Below are positions 1 through 8,353 of a DNA stretch of 46,789 nt, piece by piece. A model generated the notes under the pieces. It made no database searches. It was not told the DNA's origin and saw only the letters and a program-made list of their open reading frames with translations. The first letter of the stretch is position 1, and every line of letters begins with the position of its first letter. This DNA is from Rhodoferax sp. OV413 (GTDB lineage Bacteria > Pseudomonadota > Gammaproteobacteria > Burkholderiales > Burkholderiaceae_C), in assembly GCA_945861785.1 (NCBI GenBank), contig CAMAWD010000046.1, forward strand, positions 1-46,789, written 5' to 3'. A program made the position numbers and the translations under genes.

Positions 1-672
1 TGCCGCCACAGCCTGACGTTCCCGGTCGTCAAATTGACCGAACTGGCCACCAGGGTTGAAAACCCCAAGATTGACGCCAACCCGGGTGACACCAACCCTT
101 TCGCCATCGTCACAGCGGCCCACCTGCAAACCCGGCAAACCAAAAATGATCCGCAAGCCCGTTACCAGGCCAAGCGAGGCCTGCTGCACCAACTCTACAT
201 TCACGGCTGGGATCGCCAACGCATCCTGAACCTGTTTGCCGTACTTGACTGGATGATGCGCCTGCCCGACATACTCGAGCAAAAACTATGGCAAGATGTT
301 CAACAGATTGAAGGAGAAACCGCCATGCAATACGTCACCAGTGTTGAGCGCCTCGCCATCCAGCGTGGCCGGATCGAAGGCAGGCTGGAGGGCAAGTTGG
401 AAGGGAAACTGGAGGGCAAGCTCGAGGGCAAACTCGAGGGCAAGTTGGAGGGCAAGTTGGAGGGCAAGCTGGAGGGCAAACTGGAGGGCAAACTGGAGGG
501 CAAGCTCGAGGGCGAGGCCACCGTGCTGGCACGCCTACTTGGCAAGCGCTTTGGCACATTGAGCGATGAAACCCGCGCGCGCCTGACGCAGGCCACAACC
601 GACCAGCTCGAACTCTGGGCTGATCGCGTTCTGGATGCCCCCAGCCTCGCTGCAGTATTTGATGAGCACTAA
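1..672 (+). CDS. Rpn/DUF4351-family protein, 3' part (5' end outside window)
   Basis: The frame is open from base 1 with no credible start, so this is the C-terminal part of a gene entering from the left. The family is recalled as the Rpn (recombination-promoting nuclease / putative transposase) group with a C-terminal DUF4351 domain, a PD-(D/E)XK-type nuclease relative; the nuclease core would lie upstream and is not visible. Seen here: a linker-helix section, then eleven LEG[K/E] tetrads preceded by IEGR (highly charged, probably a long helix), then a DUF4351-like end (LARLLGKRFGTLSDETRARL, stop TAA). The gene is unrelated to polysaccharide synthesis and acts as a boundary of the locus; a nearly identical but broken inverted copy lies at 46225-46562. 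Family call is from memory; confident about the repeat and the C-terminal domain, less so about function. Confidence 0.75.
   Translation, partial: CRHSLTFPVVKLTELATRVENPKIDANPGDTNPFAIVTAAHLQTRQTKNDPQARYQAKRGLLHQLYIHGWDRQRILNLFAVLDWMMRLPDILEQKLWQDVQQIEGETAMQYVTSVERLAIQRGRIEGRLEGKLEGKLEGKLEGKLEGKLEGKLEGKLEGKLEGKLEGKLEGEATVLARLLGKRFGTLSDETRARLTQATTDQLELWADRVLDAPSLAAVFDEH
373..516 (+). repeat. 12-bp tandem repeat encoding IEGR/LEGK/LEGE tetrads
   Basis: Twelve consecutive 12-base units (consensus CTGGAGGGCAAG, with TTG/CTC and AAA/GAA variants) keep the reading frame and encode IEGR, then ten LEGK and one LEGE. The unit length is a multiple of three, so gain or loss of units changes protein length without a frameshift. 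The inverted copy near the right end has only eight units, so the tract is length-variable between copies. Confidence 0.92.
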
Positions 673-736
673 CTGAGGCTGATTGCTCGGGTGGCCCAAT
701 GCCCCCCCCAACCCCTGCAAACAGCGTAAACACACC

Positions 737-2680
737 ATGTGCGGCATCACCGGCATCTTCGACACCCGCGGCGGCAGCGAAATCAACCGCGCGGTGTTGC
801 AGCGCATGAACGACTCGCAATTGCACCGCGGCCCGGACGAAGGCAGCCTGCATATCGAGCCCGGAGTGGGCCTGGGCCACCGGCGACTGTCCATCATCGA
901 CATTACCACTGGCCAGCAACCCCTGTTCAATGAAGACGGCTCGGTGGTCGTGGTGTTCAACGGCGAAATCTACAACTACCAGCAACTGATCCCGGAGTTG
1001 CAGGCGCTGGGCCATGTGTTCCACACCAAGAGCGACACCGAGGTGATCGTGCATGCCTGGGAATCCTGGGGTGCTGACTGCGTCAAGCGCTTCCGGGGTA
1101 TGTTTGCCTTCGCCTTGTGGGACCGCAACCGACAAACCTTCTTCATGGCGCGTGACAGGCTTGGCGTCAAGCCGATGTACTACGCGCTGCTCGACGACGG
1201 CAAGTTGCTGTTCGGCTCCGAGCTCAAGTCCATCCTCGCTCACGGCGGGCTCAAACGCGACATGGACCCAATGGCAGTCGAGGAGTACTTTGCCCTTGGC
1301 TACGTGGCAGAGCCGCGCACCATCTTCACGCAGGCCAAAAAGCTGTCGCCTGCCCACACGCTGACCGTCCGCCGGGGGCAAGCGCTGGCCGAGCCGGCCG
1401 CCTATTGGGACGTGCGCTTCACACTCGACAACCCAATGTCCCTGGAAGACGCGCAGGGTGAGTTGGTCGAGCGCCTGCGAGAGTCCGTTCGTCTGCGCAT
1501 GATTGCCGAAGTGCCCCTGGGTGCATTCCTGTCCGGCGGCGTCGACAGCAGTGCTGTGGTGGCCATCATGGCGGGGCTGTCAAACGAGCCGGTCAACACC
1601 TGCTCGATTGGTTTTGACGACCCGGCATTCAACGAGTCCGCTTTCGCCCAAATGGTGGCCGACCGCTACCAAACCAACCACCGGCTCGAAATCGTCAAAA
1701 GCGACGATTTCGACCTGATCGATACACTGGCGCGCCTGTACGACGAGCCCTATGCAGACAGCTCGGCCATCCCAACCTACCGCGTGTGCCAGTTGGCCCG
1801 CAAGCATGTCACGGTGGCGCTGTCTGGCGACGGCGGGGACGAATCGCTTGGCGGCTATCGCCGGTACCGCCTGCACATGATGGAAGAGCGCATGCGCTCG
1901 GCTATTCCCGAGGGTGTTCGCCGACCGATGTTCGGCGCGTTGGGGCGCATATACCCCAAAGCAGACTGGGCGCCGCGCATGTTCCGCGCCAAGACCACAT
2001 TTGAAGGCCTGGCCCGCAACTCTGTCGAAGCCTATTTCCACTCGGTGTCCATCCTGCGCAACCCCATGCGTGACTCCCTGTTCAGCCCGCGCTTCAAGAC
2101 CGCTCTGGCCGGCTACAACGCCCAGGCGGTTTTTGACCGCCATGCCGCGCAGGCGGGTACCGACGACCCGTTGGCGCTGATCCAATACCTCGATCTCAAG
2201 ACCTATCTGGTGGGTGACATCAACACCAAGGTCGACCGCGCCAGCATGGCCCATTCGCTGGAGGTGCGTGAGCCGCTGATGGACCATGAGTTGGTGGACT
2301 GGCTGGCCACACTGCCGTCAAGCCTCAAGATCCATGGGCAAGAGGGCAAGTACCTGTTCAAGAAGTCCATGGAAACCCATTTGCCGAACGACGTGTTGTA
2401 CCGGCCCAAAATGGGTTTTTCGGTGCCTCTGGCGCGCTGGTTTCGCGGGCCGTTGAAGCAGCGGGTGAAAGACGCCGTGCTGGGTGACCGCCTGGCGTCC
2501 ACCGGGTGGTTCAATGCCGATTACCTGCGCCACCTTGTGGATGCCCACCAGTCGGGTGCGCGGGATTACAGCTCGCCCTTGTGGACACTGTTGATGTTCG
2601 AAGCGTTTCTGCGCAATGTTGTGGATATGGGTTCAAGCGTGCCAACCAACAACGACGCACAGTCACCGGTAGCCGCATGA
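737..2680 (+). CDS. Asparagine synthetase-like amidotransferase, XrtA-system type
   Basis: A 647-residue glutamine-hydrolysing asparagine-synthetase-type protein. The start is fixed by the need for an exposed Cys2 (MCGITGIF), the glutaminase nucleophile; there is no clear ribosome-binding site before it. The Ntn glutaminase half (about 1-210) has HRGPDE, RRLSIID and FNGEIYNY; the synthetase half carries the PP-loop LSGGVDSS at 265-272 and SGDGGDE further on. It resembles, from memory, the amidotransferase of exosortase A-associated exopolysaccharide loci. In such loci these enzymes are thought to amidate a sugar carboxylate rather than make asparagine; the substrate here is unknown. It is the first gene of a ten-gene operon and overlaps the next gene by ATGA. 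Confidence 0.9.
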   Translation: MCGITGIFDTRGGSEINRAVLQRMNDSQLHRGPDEGSLHIEPGVGLGHRRLSIIDITTGQQPLFNEDGSVVVVFNGEIYNYQQLIPELQALGHVFHTKSDTEVIVHAWESWGADCVKRFRGMFAFALWDRNRQTFFMARDRLGVKPMYYALLDDGKLLFGSELKSILAHGGLKRDMDPMAVEEYFALGYVAEPRTIFTQAKKLSPAHTLTVRRGQALAEPAAYWDVRFTLDNPMSLEDAQGELVERLRESVRLRMIAEVPLGAFLSGGVDSSAVVAIMAGLSNEPVNTCSIGFDDPAFNESAFAQMVADRYQTNHRLEIVKSDDFDLIDTLARLYDEPYADSSAIPTYRVCQLARKHVTVALSGDGGDESLGGYRRYRLHMMEERMRSAIPEGVRRPMFGALGRIYPKADWAPRMFRAKTTFEGLARNSVEAYFHSVSILRNPMRDSLFSPRFKTALAGYNAQAVFDRHAAQAGTDDPLALIQYLDLKTYLVGDINTKVDRASMAHSLEVREPLMDHELVDWLATLPSSLKIHGQEGKYLFKKSMETHLPNDVLYRPKMGFSVPLARWFRGPLKQRVKDAVLGDRLASTGWFNADYLRHLVDAHQSGARDYSSPLWTLLMFEAFLRNVVDMGSSVPTNNDAQSPVAA

Positions 2681-3894
2681 CCCTGCGCATCCTTCACATC
2701 TTGGATCACTCGATTCCGTTGCATAGTGGCTATACGTTCAGGACGCTTTCCATCTTGCGCGAGCAACGCAGGCTGGGCTGGGAGACCTTCCACCTGACCA
2801 CCCCCAAGCAAGGCGCCACAGATGCCCTGCACGAAGACGTTGACGGGATGACATTTTTCCGAACGCCCAGCGAGCCACGCAATGGCCTTGTCGCTCAGAT
2901 GCGCCTGACAGCCAATCGCATTCGCACTGTCATCGCAGCCGTCCGGCCCCATATCATTCACGCGCATTCGCCAGTTCTCAATGCCCTGCCAAGTCTTTGG
3001 TGTGGCTGGCGCGCCAGCTTGCCAGTGGTCTATGAGATGCGCGCTTCGTGGGAGGACGCAGCAGTCGATCATGGCACCACGACTGAAGGGAGCATGCGGT
3101 ACCGCCTTTCGCGGGCATTGGAGAGTTTTGCATTGCGCCGCGCGGACCAAGTGACGACCATCTGCGAGGGGTTGCGGGCCGACATCGCGGTACGTGGCGT
3201 TGCGGCAGATCGGATTGCCGTCATCCCCAATGCGGTCGATGCGGCCGAATTCAAATTTGGGGTTCAAGCGGATCCGGCCCTGCGTCGCAAGTTGGGGCTG
3301 GACGGTGCCACAGTGGTTGGTTTTGCCGGCTCGTTTTATGGTTACGAGGGGCTTGACCTGTTGATCGAGGCTGCGCGTTGCATGGCCGTGCGCCGGCCTG
3401 ACTTGCGTTTGCTGCTGGTTGGCGGTGGCCCGCAAGAGGCGGCCTTGAAGCAACAGGTTGCCCAGGCCGGGCTTGGCGACCGTGTGGTGTTCACCGGCCG
3501 CGTTCCTCATGACCAGGTTCAGCGTTATTATGAATTGATCGATGTGCTTGCCTACCCCCGCTTGCCGATTCGCCTGACCGAACTCGTCACCCCACTCAAG
3601 CCGCTCGAAGCCATGGCCCAGGGGCGAATGTTCGTTGCGTCGGATGTCGGGGGGCATCGCGAGCTGATTCGCCATGGCGAAACCGGCTTTCTGTTCAAGG
3701 CTGGCGATGCTGCGGCGCTCGAAGCAGCGATAGAGTCGGTTTTGTCGCAGCGCGAGGCTTGGCCCCAAATCAAGGCGCAAGCAAGGCGATTCGTCGAGGT
3801 TGAACGCACCTGGAGCGGCAGTGTCGCGCGTTACCAGGGCGTCTATCAACGGGCACTTGCCAGGGGTGGTCGTATCCAGCCCCTGCCTGTGTAG
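2677..3894 (+). CDS. GT4 glycosyltransferase, XrtA-system type
   Basis: A 405-residue GT-B fold, family 4 glycosyltransferase. The ATG overlaps the stop of the preceding amidotransferase (ATGA), which argues for translational coupling and for this start over longer in-frame ones. Visible features: an N-terminal acceptor-side Rossmann region (LHILDHSIPLHSGYTFRT), a mid-protein phosphate-binding stretch (VIPNAVDAAEF), a second Rossmann domain opening with VVGFAGSFYGYEGLDLL, and an E-x7-E-like nucleotide-sugar motif around TELVTPLKPLEAM. It closely recalls the glycosyltransferase found beside the amidotransferase in exosortase A loci. It should act at the cytoplasmic membrane face, adding one sugar to a lipid-linked intermediate; donor and acceptor cannot be read from sequence. 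Confidence 0.88.
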   Translation: MTLRILHILDHSIPLHSGYTFRTLSILREQRRLGWETFHLTTPKQGATDALHEDVDGMTFFRTPSEPRNGLVAQMRLTANRIRTVIAAVRPHIIHAHSPVLNALPSLWCGWRASLPVVYEMRASWEDAAVDHGTTTEGSMRYRLSRALESFALRRADQVTTICEGLRADIAVRGVAADRIAVIPNAVDAAEFKFGVQADPALRRKLGLDGATVVGFAGSFYGYEGLDLLIEAARCMAVRRPDLRLLLVGGGPQEAALKQQVAQAGLGDRVVFTGRVPHDQVQRYYELIDVLAYPRLPIRLTELVTPLKPLEAMAQGRMFVASDVGGHRELIRHGETGFLFKAGDAAALEAAIESVLSQREAWPQIKAQARRFVEVERTWSGSVARYQGVYQRALARGGRIQPLPV

Positions 3895-3903
3895 GATCAG
3901 ATC

Positions 3904-5829
3904 GTGTGCGGGATCCACGGAATACTTCATTTTGACGGCCTGCCCGTAGCGCCGGGCATGCTGACCGCCATGGGCAACGTCACCGCCCATCGGGGGCCGG
4001 ACGACGAGGGCATGTTTATCGATGGCGCCTGCGGCATTGCCATGCGCCGCCTTTCGATCATCGACCTCAGTGGCGGCCATCAGCCACTTTCGAATATTGC
4101 GCAAGACCTGTGGGTCGTCTGCAATGGCGAAATCTACAACTACCGCGAGTTGAGAGCCGAGTTGCAGGCAAAGGGCTACCAGTTCAAGACCGGGTCGGAC
4201 AGCGAGGTGTTGCTGCACCTCTACGATGACCAGGGTGATGATTTTGTGCATCGGCTCAATGGCATGTTCGACTTTGCCTTGTGGGATGCGCGCCGGCAGC
4301 GCCTGTTGATTGGCCGCGATCGGCTGGGCGTGAAGCCGCTGTACGTCATGCAAGATGGCAAGCGGCTCGCATTTGCCACCGAAGCCAAAGCATTGCTGGC
4401 TTTACCGGGTGTGACCGCTGCCCTCGATGAATCGGTCGTGGCCAGTTACCTGCATCTGGGCTACGTGGCGGCGCCTGGCTGCATTTTCAAAGGTATTCGC
4501 AAGCTCCCGCCGGCAACGCTGCTGGCGGTCGAACGCGGCAAGGTCACTGAATGGCGCTATTGGCGACTGCCGCAAAAGGTGGATACCAGCCGTTCACCAG
4601 CCCAGTGGATCGATTTGGTACGTGCAAGGCTTGAAGAGTCCGTGCGCATGCAAATGGTCAGTGACGTGCCCATTGGCGCGTTCTTGTCGGGTGGTGTCGA
4701 CTCCAGTGCGGTGGTCGGCTTCATGGCCAAGCACTCGCCCCATCCGATCCGCACGTATGCCATTGGGTTCACAGGTGGCGAGGCCGAGGCGCTGTACAAC
4801 GAGTTGCCCTACGCGCAGCGGGTGGCCACACTGTTTGGCACGCAACACCGCGAGATCGTGGTCCGGCCCGATGTGGTGGACTTGTTGCCCAAGTTGTTGT
4901 GGCACATGGACGAACCGGTCTCCGACACGGCATTCATCACTACCTTCCTCGTATCGCAGTTCGCCCGGCAAGATGTCAAGGTCATTCTCTCCGGGGTGGG
5001 TGGCGACGAGTTGTTTGGCGGTTACCGGCGCTACCTCGGCGGGCACTACGCGCACAAGTACCAGCAGTTGCCCGCATGGTTGCGCAGCAGTGCGGCCATG
5101 GTCGCGCGCCGGCTGCCGACAGACCGGCATTCGGGTTTGCTCAATAGCCTGCGTTTGGCCAAAGGGTTCCTCGCGTCCGCCGAAATGACGTCGGATGACC
5201 GCTACCGCAGTTACCTCCAGGTGCTGGATCGCGCATCTGTGGCTGGGCTGATGATGCAGCCCGGCCTGGCCGGCCCTGACCCCTTGGAGGCGGCTTTTGC
5301 GGGTGCCGGCACGCAGGACGACCTCAACCGCATGTTCGCAGTCGACGCCGAAACACAATTGCCCGACGACTTGCTGATGCTGACCGACAAGATGAGCATG
5401 GCCGTATCTCTCGAGTGTCGAGTGCCCTTGCTGGACCATGAACTGGTGGAGTTGGCGGCGTCCATCCCTGGTAGTGCCAAGGTCCAGCGCGGCCGCTTGA
5501 AGCACCTCATGAAAGAGTCTTTGTCCGACCTGCTGCCCGCGGATATTCTGGACCGTAAAAAGCGTGGGTTTGGCACGCCCATGGGTGCCTGGCTCAAGCG
5601 TGAACTGGCGCCCATGCTGCGTCGGTTGCTCGCGCCCGACGTGCTTGCATCGCGGGGCCTGTTTCGCCAACCAGTCGTGGACCGCTTGATGGCCGACCAC
5701 GAGGCTAACCGCATCGATGGCACGGACGCCCTGTTGGCGTTGATGAACCTGGAGATCTGGAGCCGCATGTACCTGGACAAGCGCGATCCAGCCGATGTGG
5801 CCGCCGAACTCAAAAGCTACGTCGCATGA
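3904..5829 (+). CDS. Second asparagine synthetase-like amidotransferase
   Basis: A 641-residue paralogue of the amidotransferase at 737. It starts at GTG because this places Cys2 next to the initiator (MCGIHGIL). The glutaminase half has HRGPDDEG, RRLSIIDL and CNGEIYNY; the PP-loop LSGGVDSS is at 261-268 and GVGGDELFGGYRRY follows. Both active sites therefore look intact: glutamine hydrolysis feeding ammonia to an adenylated carboxylate. The gene lies nine bases after the previous stop and overlaps the next gene (ATGA). Two complete copies in one operon suggest two different carboxylate substrates or a two-step modification rather than redundancy. True asparagine synthesis (asnB) cannot be excluded, but the context favours sugar amidation. 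Confidence 0.9.
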   Translation: MCGIHGILHFDGLPVAPGMLTAMGNVTAHRGPDDEGMFIDGACGIAMRRLSIIDLSGGHQPLSNIAQDLWVVCNGEIYNYRELRAELQAKGYQFKTGSDSEVLLHLYDDQGDDFVHRLNGMFDFALWDARRQRLLIGRDRLGVKPLYVMQDGKRLAFATEAKALLALPGVTAALDESVVASYLHLGYVAAPGCIFKGIRKLPPATLLAVERGKVTEWRYWRLPQKVDTSRSPAQWIDLVRARLEESVRMQMVSDVPIGAFLSGGVDSSAVVGFMAKHSPHPIRTYAIGFTGGEAEALYNELPYAQRVATLFGTQHREIVVRPDVVDLLPKLLWHMDEPVSDTAFITTFLVSQFARQDVKVILSGVGGDELFGGYRRYLGGHYAHKYQQLPAWLRSSAAMVARRLPTDRHSGLLNSLRLAKGFLASAEMTSDDRYRSYLQVLDRASVAGLMMQPGLAGPDPLEAAFAGAGTQDDLNRMFAVDAETQLPDDLLMLTDKMSMAVSLECRVPLLDHELVELAASIPGSAKVQRGRLKHLMKESLSDLLPADILDRKKRGFGTPMGAWLKRELAPMLRRLLAPDVLASRGLFRQPVVDRLMADHEANRIDGTDALLALMNLEIWSRMYLDKRDPADVAAELKSYVA

Positions 5830-7040
5830 ACATCCTCTACGTTTGCCATCGCTTCCCGTTCCCGCCCAAGCGCGGGGGCAAGATACGGCCGTTCAACATG
5901 ATCCGCCATTTGTCGGAGCAGGGGCACCAGGTCACGGTATGCTCGTTGTCCCGCTCGGCGGCAGAGGCCGATGAGGGCCGCGGCATCGCTCCCTATTGCG
6001 CGCATTTCGAGATGGGGCACGTGTCCGAGCCTTTGCAGATGGCCCGCATGGTCGTGCGGTTGCCCTTGCCGACGCCGTCCTCCATGGGCTATTTCTATTC
6101 CACCGAACTCGCCGACAAGGTCGCTCTGCTGTTGAGTTCGCAAAAATGGGACTTGATCTTTGTCCATTGCTCTTCGGTCGCCCAGTATGTCGAGCATGTC
6201 ACCGATGTGCCCAAGATCCTGGATTTTGGTGACATGGACTCGCAAAAATGGCTGGAGTACGCCAACTACAAGCCGTTTCCCCTCTCGCTCGGGTATCGCC
6301 TTGAAGGCGCCAAGATGCTCGCGGCCGAAAAGCGGTTGGCCAAAAAGTTCGACCTGTGCACAGCGACCACCAAAGCAGAGTGGGAAACATTGGACAGTTA
6401 CGGAACGGGAGTTCCGTCCGACTGGTTCCCTAATGGCGTGGATGCCGCGTTCTTTTGCCCCACAGATGGCACCTACGACCCCGACACCATCAGCTTCATT
6501 GGCCGCATGGACTACTACCCCAACCAGGAATGCATGTCGCGCTTTTGTGCGCAGGTCTGGCCGTTGCTGCGCGCCAACCGCCCGGCCATGAAGCTGTTGA
6601 TAGTTGGCGCCGATCCGTCGCCCGCCATGCGCAAGCTGGGTGAGTTGCCAGGCGTGACGGTCACCGGCTCGGTGCCGGATGTGCGGCCCTACATCCGTGG
6701 GTCTGCCTTGATGGTGGCCCCCCTCAATATTGCCCGCGGCACGCAAAACAAAATACTGGAGGCCATGGCGATGGGGGTGCCGGTGGTCACCAGCACCATC
6801 GCAGCCGGTGGTGTGGACGCCGAATCGGAAGCCCATTTCCTGGTGGCGGACACCCCCCAAGCCTGTGCCCAAGCCATCATGGGCACTGTCGACAATCCGG
6901 CGGAGCGGAGCCGTCTGGCCGTGGCTGGCCGCGAGCGGATGCTGAGCCACCATGCATGGCCGCGCTCCATGCAGCGGCTTGATGGAATCATCGCGCGTGG
7001 CATATCGAATTTTTCAAAGAATACGGGAGGGGTTGCGTGA
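5826..7040 (+). CDS. GT4 glycosyltransferase, XrtA/EpsH-system sugar transferase type
   Basis: A 404-residue GT-B glycosyltransferase of the type recalled from exosortase A loci (the second conserved sugar transferase). Features: N-terminal MNILYVCHRFPFPPKRGGKI, where the glycine-rich loop is typical of GT4 acceptor domains; a central WFPNGVDAAFF; a donor domain opening with ISFIGRMDYYPNQ; and EAMAMGVPVVTS near the nucleotide-sugar site. Its ATG overlaps the stop of the amidotransferase before it and its TGA overlaps the GTG of algD after it, so all three are probably translated as a unit. It is predicted to be cytoplasmic and membrane-associated. Donor unknown; GDP-mannuronate from the adjacent AlgD is one possibility, purely by position. 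Confidence 0.87.
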   Translation: MNILYVCHRFPFPPKRGGKIRPFNMIRHLSEQGHQVTVCSLSRSAAEADEGRGIAPYCAHFEMGHVSEPLQMARMVVRLPLPTPSSMGYFYSTELADKVALLLSSQKWDLIFVHCSSVAQYVEHVTDVPKILDFGDMDSQKWLEYANYKPFPLSLGYRLEGAKMLAAEKRLAKKFDLCTATTKAEWETLDSYGTGVPSDWFPNGVDAAFFCPTDGTYDPDTISFIGRMDYYPNQECMSRFCAQVWPLLRANRPAMKLLIVGADPSPAMRKLGELPGVTVTGSVPDVRPYIRGSALMVAPLNIARGTQNKILEAMAMGVPVVTSTIAAGGVDAESEAHFLVADTPQACAQAIMGTVDNPAERSRLAVAGRERMLSHHAWPRSMQRLDGIIARGISNFSKNTGGVA

Positions 7041-8353
7041 AGATCAGCATTTTTGGACTTGGTTATGTGGGTGCCGTGTCCTTGGCCTGCTTGTCGCGAG
7101 ATGGTCATGATGTGATTGGTGTGGACATCGACCGCACCAAGCTCGACCTGATCATGGCCGGCAAGACTCCGGTGGTGGAAGAGGGCATGGTCGACCTGAT
7201 GCAACGTGTCGCGGATAGCGGCCAGGTCACCGTCACCACCGACGCGCAGCAGGCAGTGAGAGACAGCGAAATTTCGCTGGTCTGCGTGGGCACCCCCTCG
7301 GCTGCCAATGGCAGCCAGGACCAAGGTGCCATCCTGCGTCTGGCAGCGGAAATCGGGCGCGCGCTTGCCGCCAAGGACGCTCCGCACGTGGTGGTGTTTC
7401 GCTCCACCCTGGTGCCCGGCACTGTGGAAGACGTGTTGCGCCCGATCGTGGAAGAACACTCCGGCAAGAAGGACGGGGTTGACTTCCACCTCTGTTTCCA
7501 GCCCGAGTTTCTGCGCGAGGGCTCGTCGATTCGCGATTACGACAAGCCGCCGTTCACGATTGTGGGCGCCAACCATGCCTTCCCGGTCGAGCGCTTGCAG
7601 GCGCTGTTTGGCGGCCTGCCTTGCAAGTTCATCCAGACGACAGTGCGCTCGGCAGAGATGATGAAGTATTGCTGCAACAACTTTCATGCGCTCAAGATCA
7701 CATTTGCGAATGAGACTGCACGCCTGTGCGAAGCTCTGGGCGTTGACCCGTTTGAGGTGATGGACCTGGTGTGCCAAGACACGCAGCTCAACATCTCCAA
7801 GGCCTATTTGAAGCCTGGCTTCGCCTTCGGCGGCTCCTGTTTGCCCAAGGACCTCCGCGCCACCACTTATTTGGCCAAGAAGCACGACGTCGAGATCCCC
7901 ATGCTGGCTGGTATCCTGCCGTCGAATCGCAACCACCTCGATGTGGCGCTGCAGAAGTTGCTGGACACCGGAAAACGCAAGATCGGCTTCATCGGCCTCT
8001 CTTTCAAGACCGGCACGGACGACCTGCGCGAGAGCCCGTTGGTGACCTTGGCGGAGCAGTTGATTGGCAAGGGCATGCAGCTGGCAATCTACGACCCGGA
8101 GGTGCATCTGGCGCGGCTGCTGGGGGCGAATCGCAGTTTCATCCAGAAGCACCTGCCGCATATCGGCGACATGCTGCAAGCCGACATCTCCGCAGTAATA
8201 GAGCAGTCCGAGGTGCTTGTGGTTGGGCTCACCGGAGCCGAGGTGTCCGGTGCCTTGGCCACCCATTGCCGCGGAGATCAAACGGTGCTGGACCTGGTGA
8301 ACCTGCAGAACCGGGGCGCGATTCGCGCGCGGGTCACCGGGTTGTGTTGGTAG
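7037..8353 (+). CDS. algD: GDP-mannose 6-dehydrogenase (AlgD-like)
   Basis: A 438-residue NAD-dependent nucleotide-sugar dehydrogenase that oxidises GDP-mannose at C6 to GDP-mannuronate. The match to Pseudomonas AlgD is recalled in many places: FGLGYVGAV (NAD loop, 6-13), VCVGTPSAANG, FRSTLVPGTV, GFAFGGSCLPKD with the catalytic cysteine at 268, GLSFKTGTDDLRESPL, and the C-terminal CW. These favour AlgD over UDP-glucose dehydrogenase (Ugd) or WbpO/TviB-type enzymes, and the length is that of AlgD. It starts at GTG overlapping the previous stop (GTGA), with a purine-rich GGGAGGGG just upstream. No other alginate genes are seen, so the mannuronate probably enters a heteropolymer. Confidence 0.9.
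   Translation: MKISIFGLGYVGAVSLACLSRDGHDVIGVDIDRTKLDLIMAGKTPVVEEGMVDLMQRVADSGQVTVTTDAQQAVRDSEISLVCVGTPSAANGSQDQGAILRLAAEIGRALAAKDAPHVVVFRSTLVPGTVEDVLRPIVEEHSGKKDGVDFHLCFQPEFLREGSSIRDYDKPPFTIVGANHAFPVERLQALFGGLPCKFIQTTVRSAEMMKYCCNNFHALKITFANETARLCEALGVDPFEVMDLVCQDTQLNISKAYLKPGFAFGGSCLPKDLRATTYLAKKHDVEIPMLAGILPSNRNHLDVALQKLLDTGKRKIGFIGLSFKTGTDDLRESPLVTLAEQLIGKGMQLAIYDPEVHLARLLGANRSFIQKHLPHIGDMLQADISAVIEQSEVLVVGLTGAEVSGALATHCRGDQTVLDLVNLQNRGAIRARVTGLCW

Noticed and set aside
373-516. CRISPR-like regular repeat
   Set aside because: Units are contiguous and coding with no spacers; it is a protein-coding minisatellite.
2566-4353. Long minus-strand open frame (about 595 codons) opposite the GT4 and second amidotransferase genes
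   Set aside because: It mirrors two clearly coding plus-strand genes in GC-rich DNA, has no recognisable domain, and its composition (Arg, His, Gln, Leu rich) is that of an antisense shadow.
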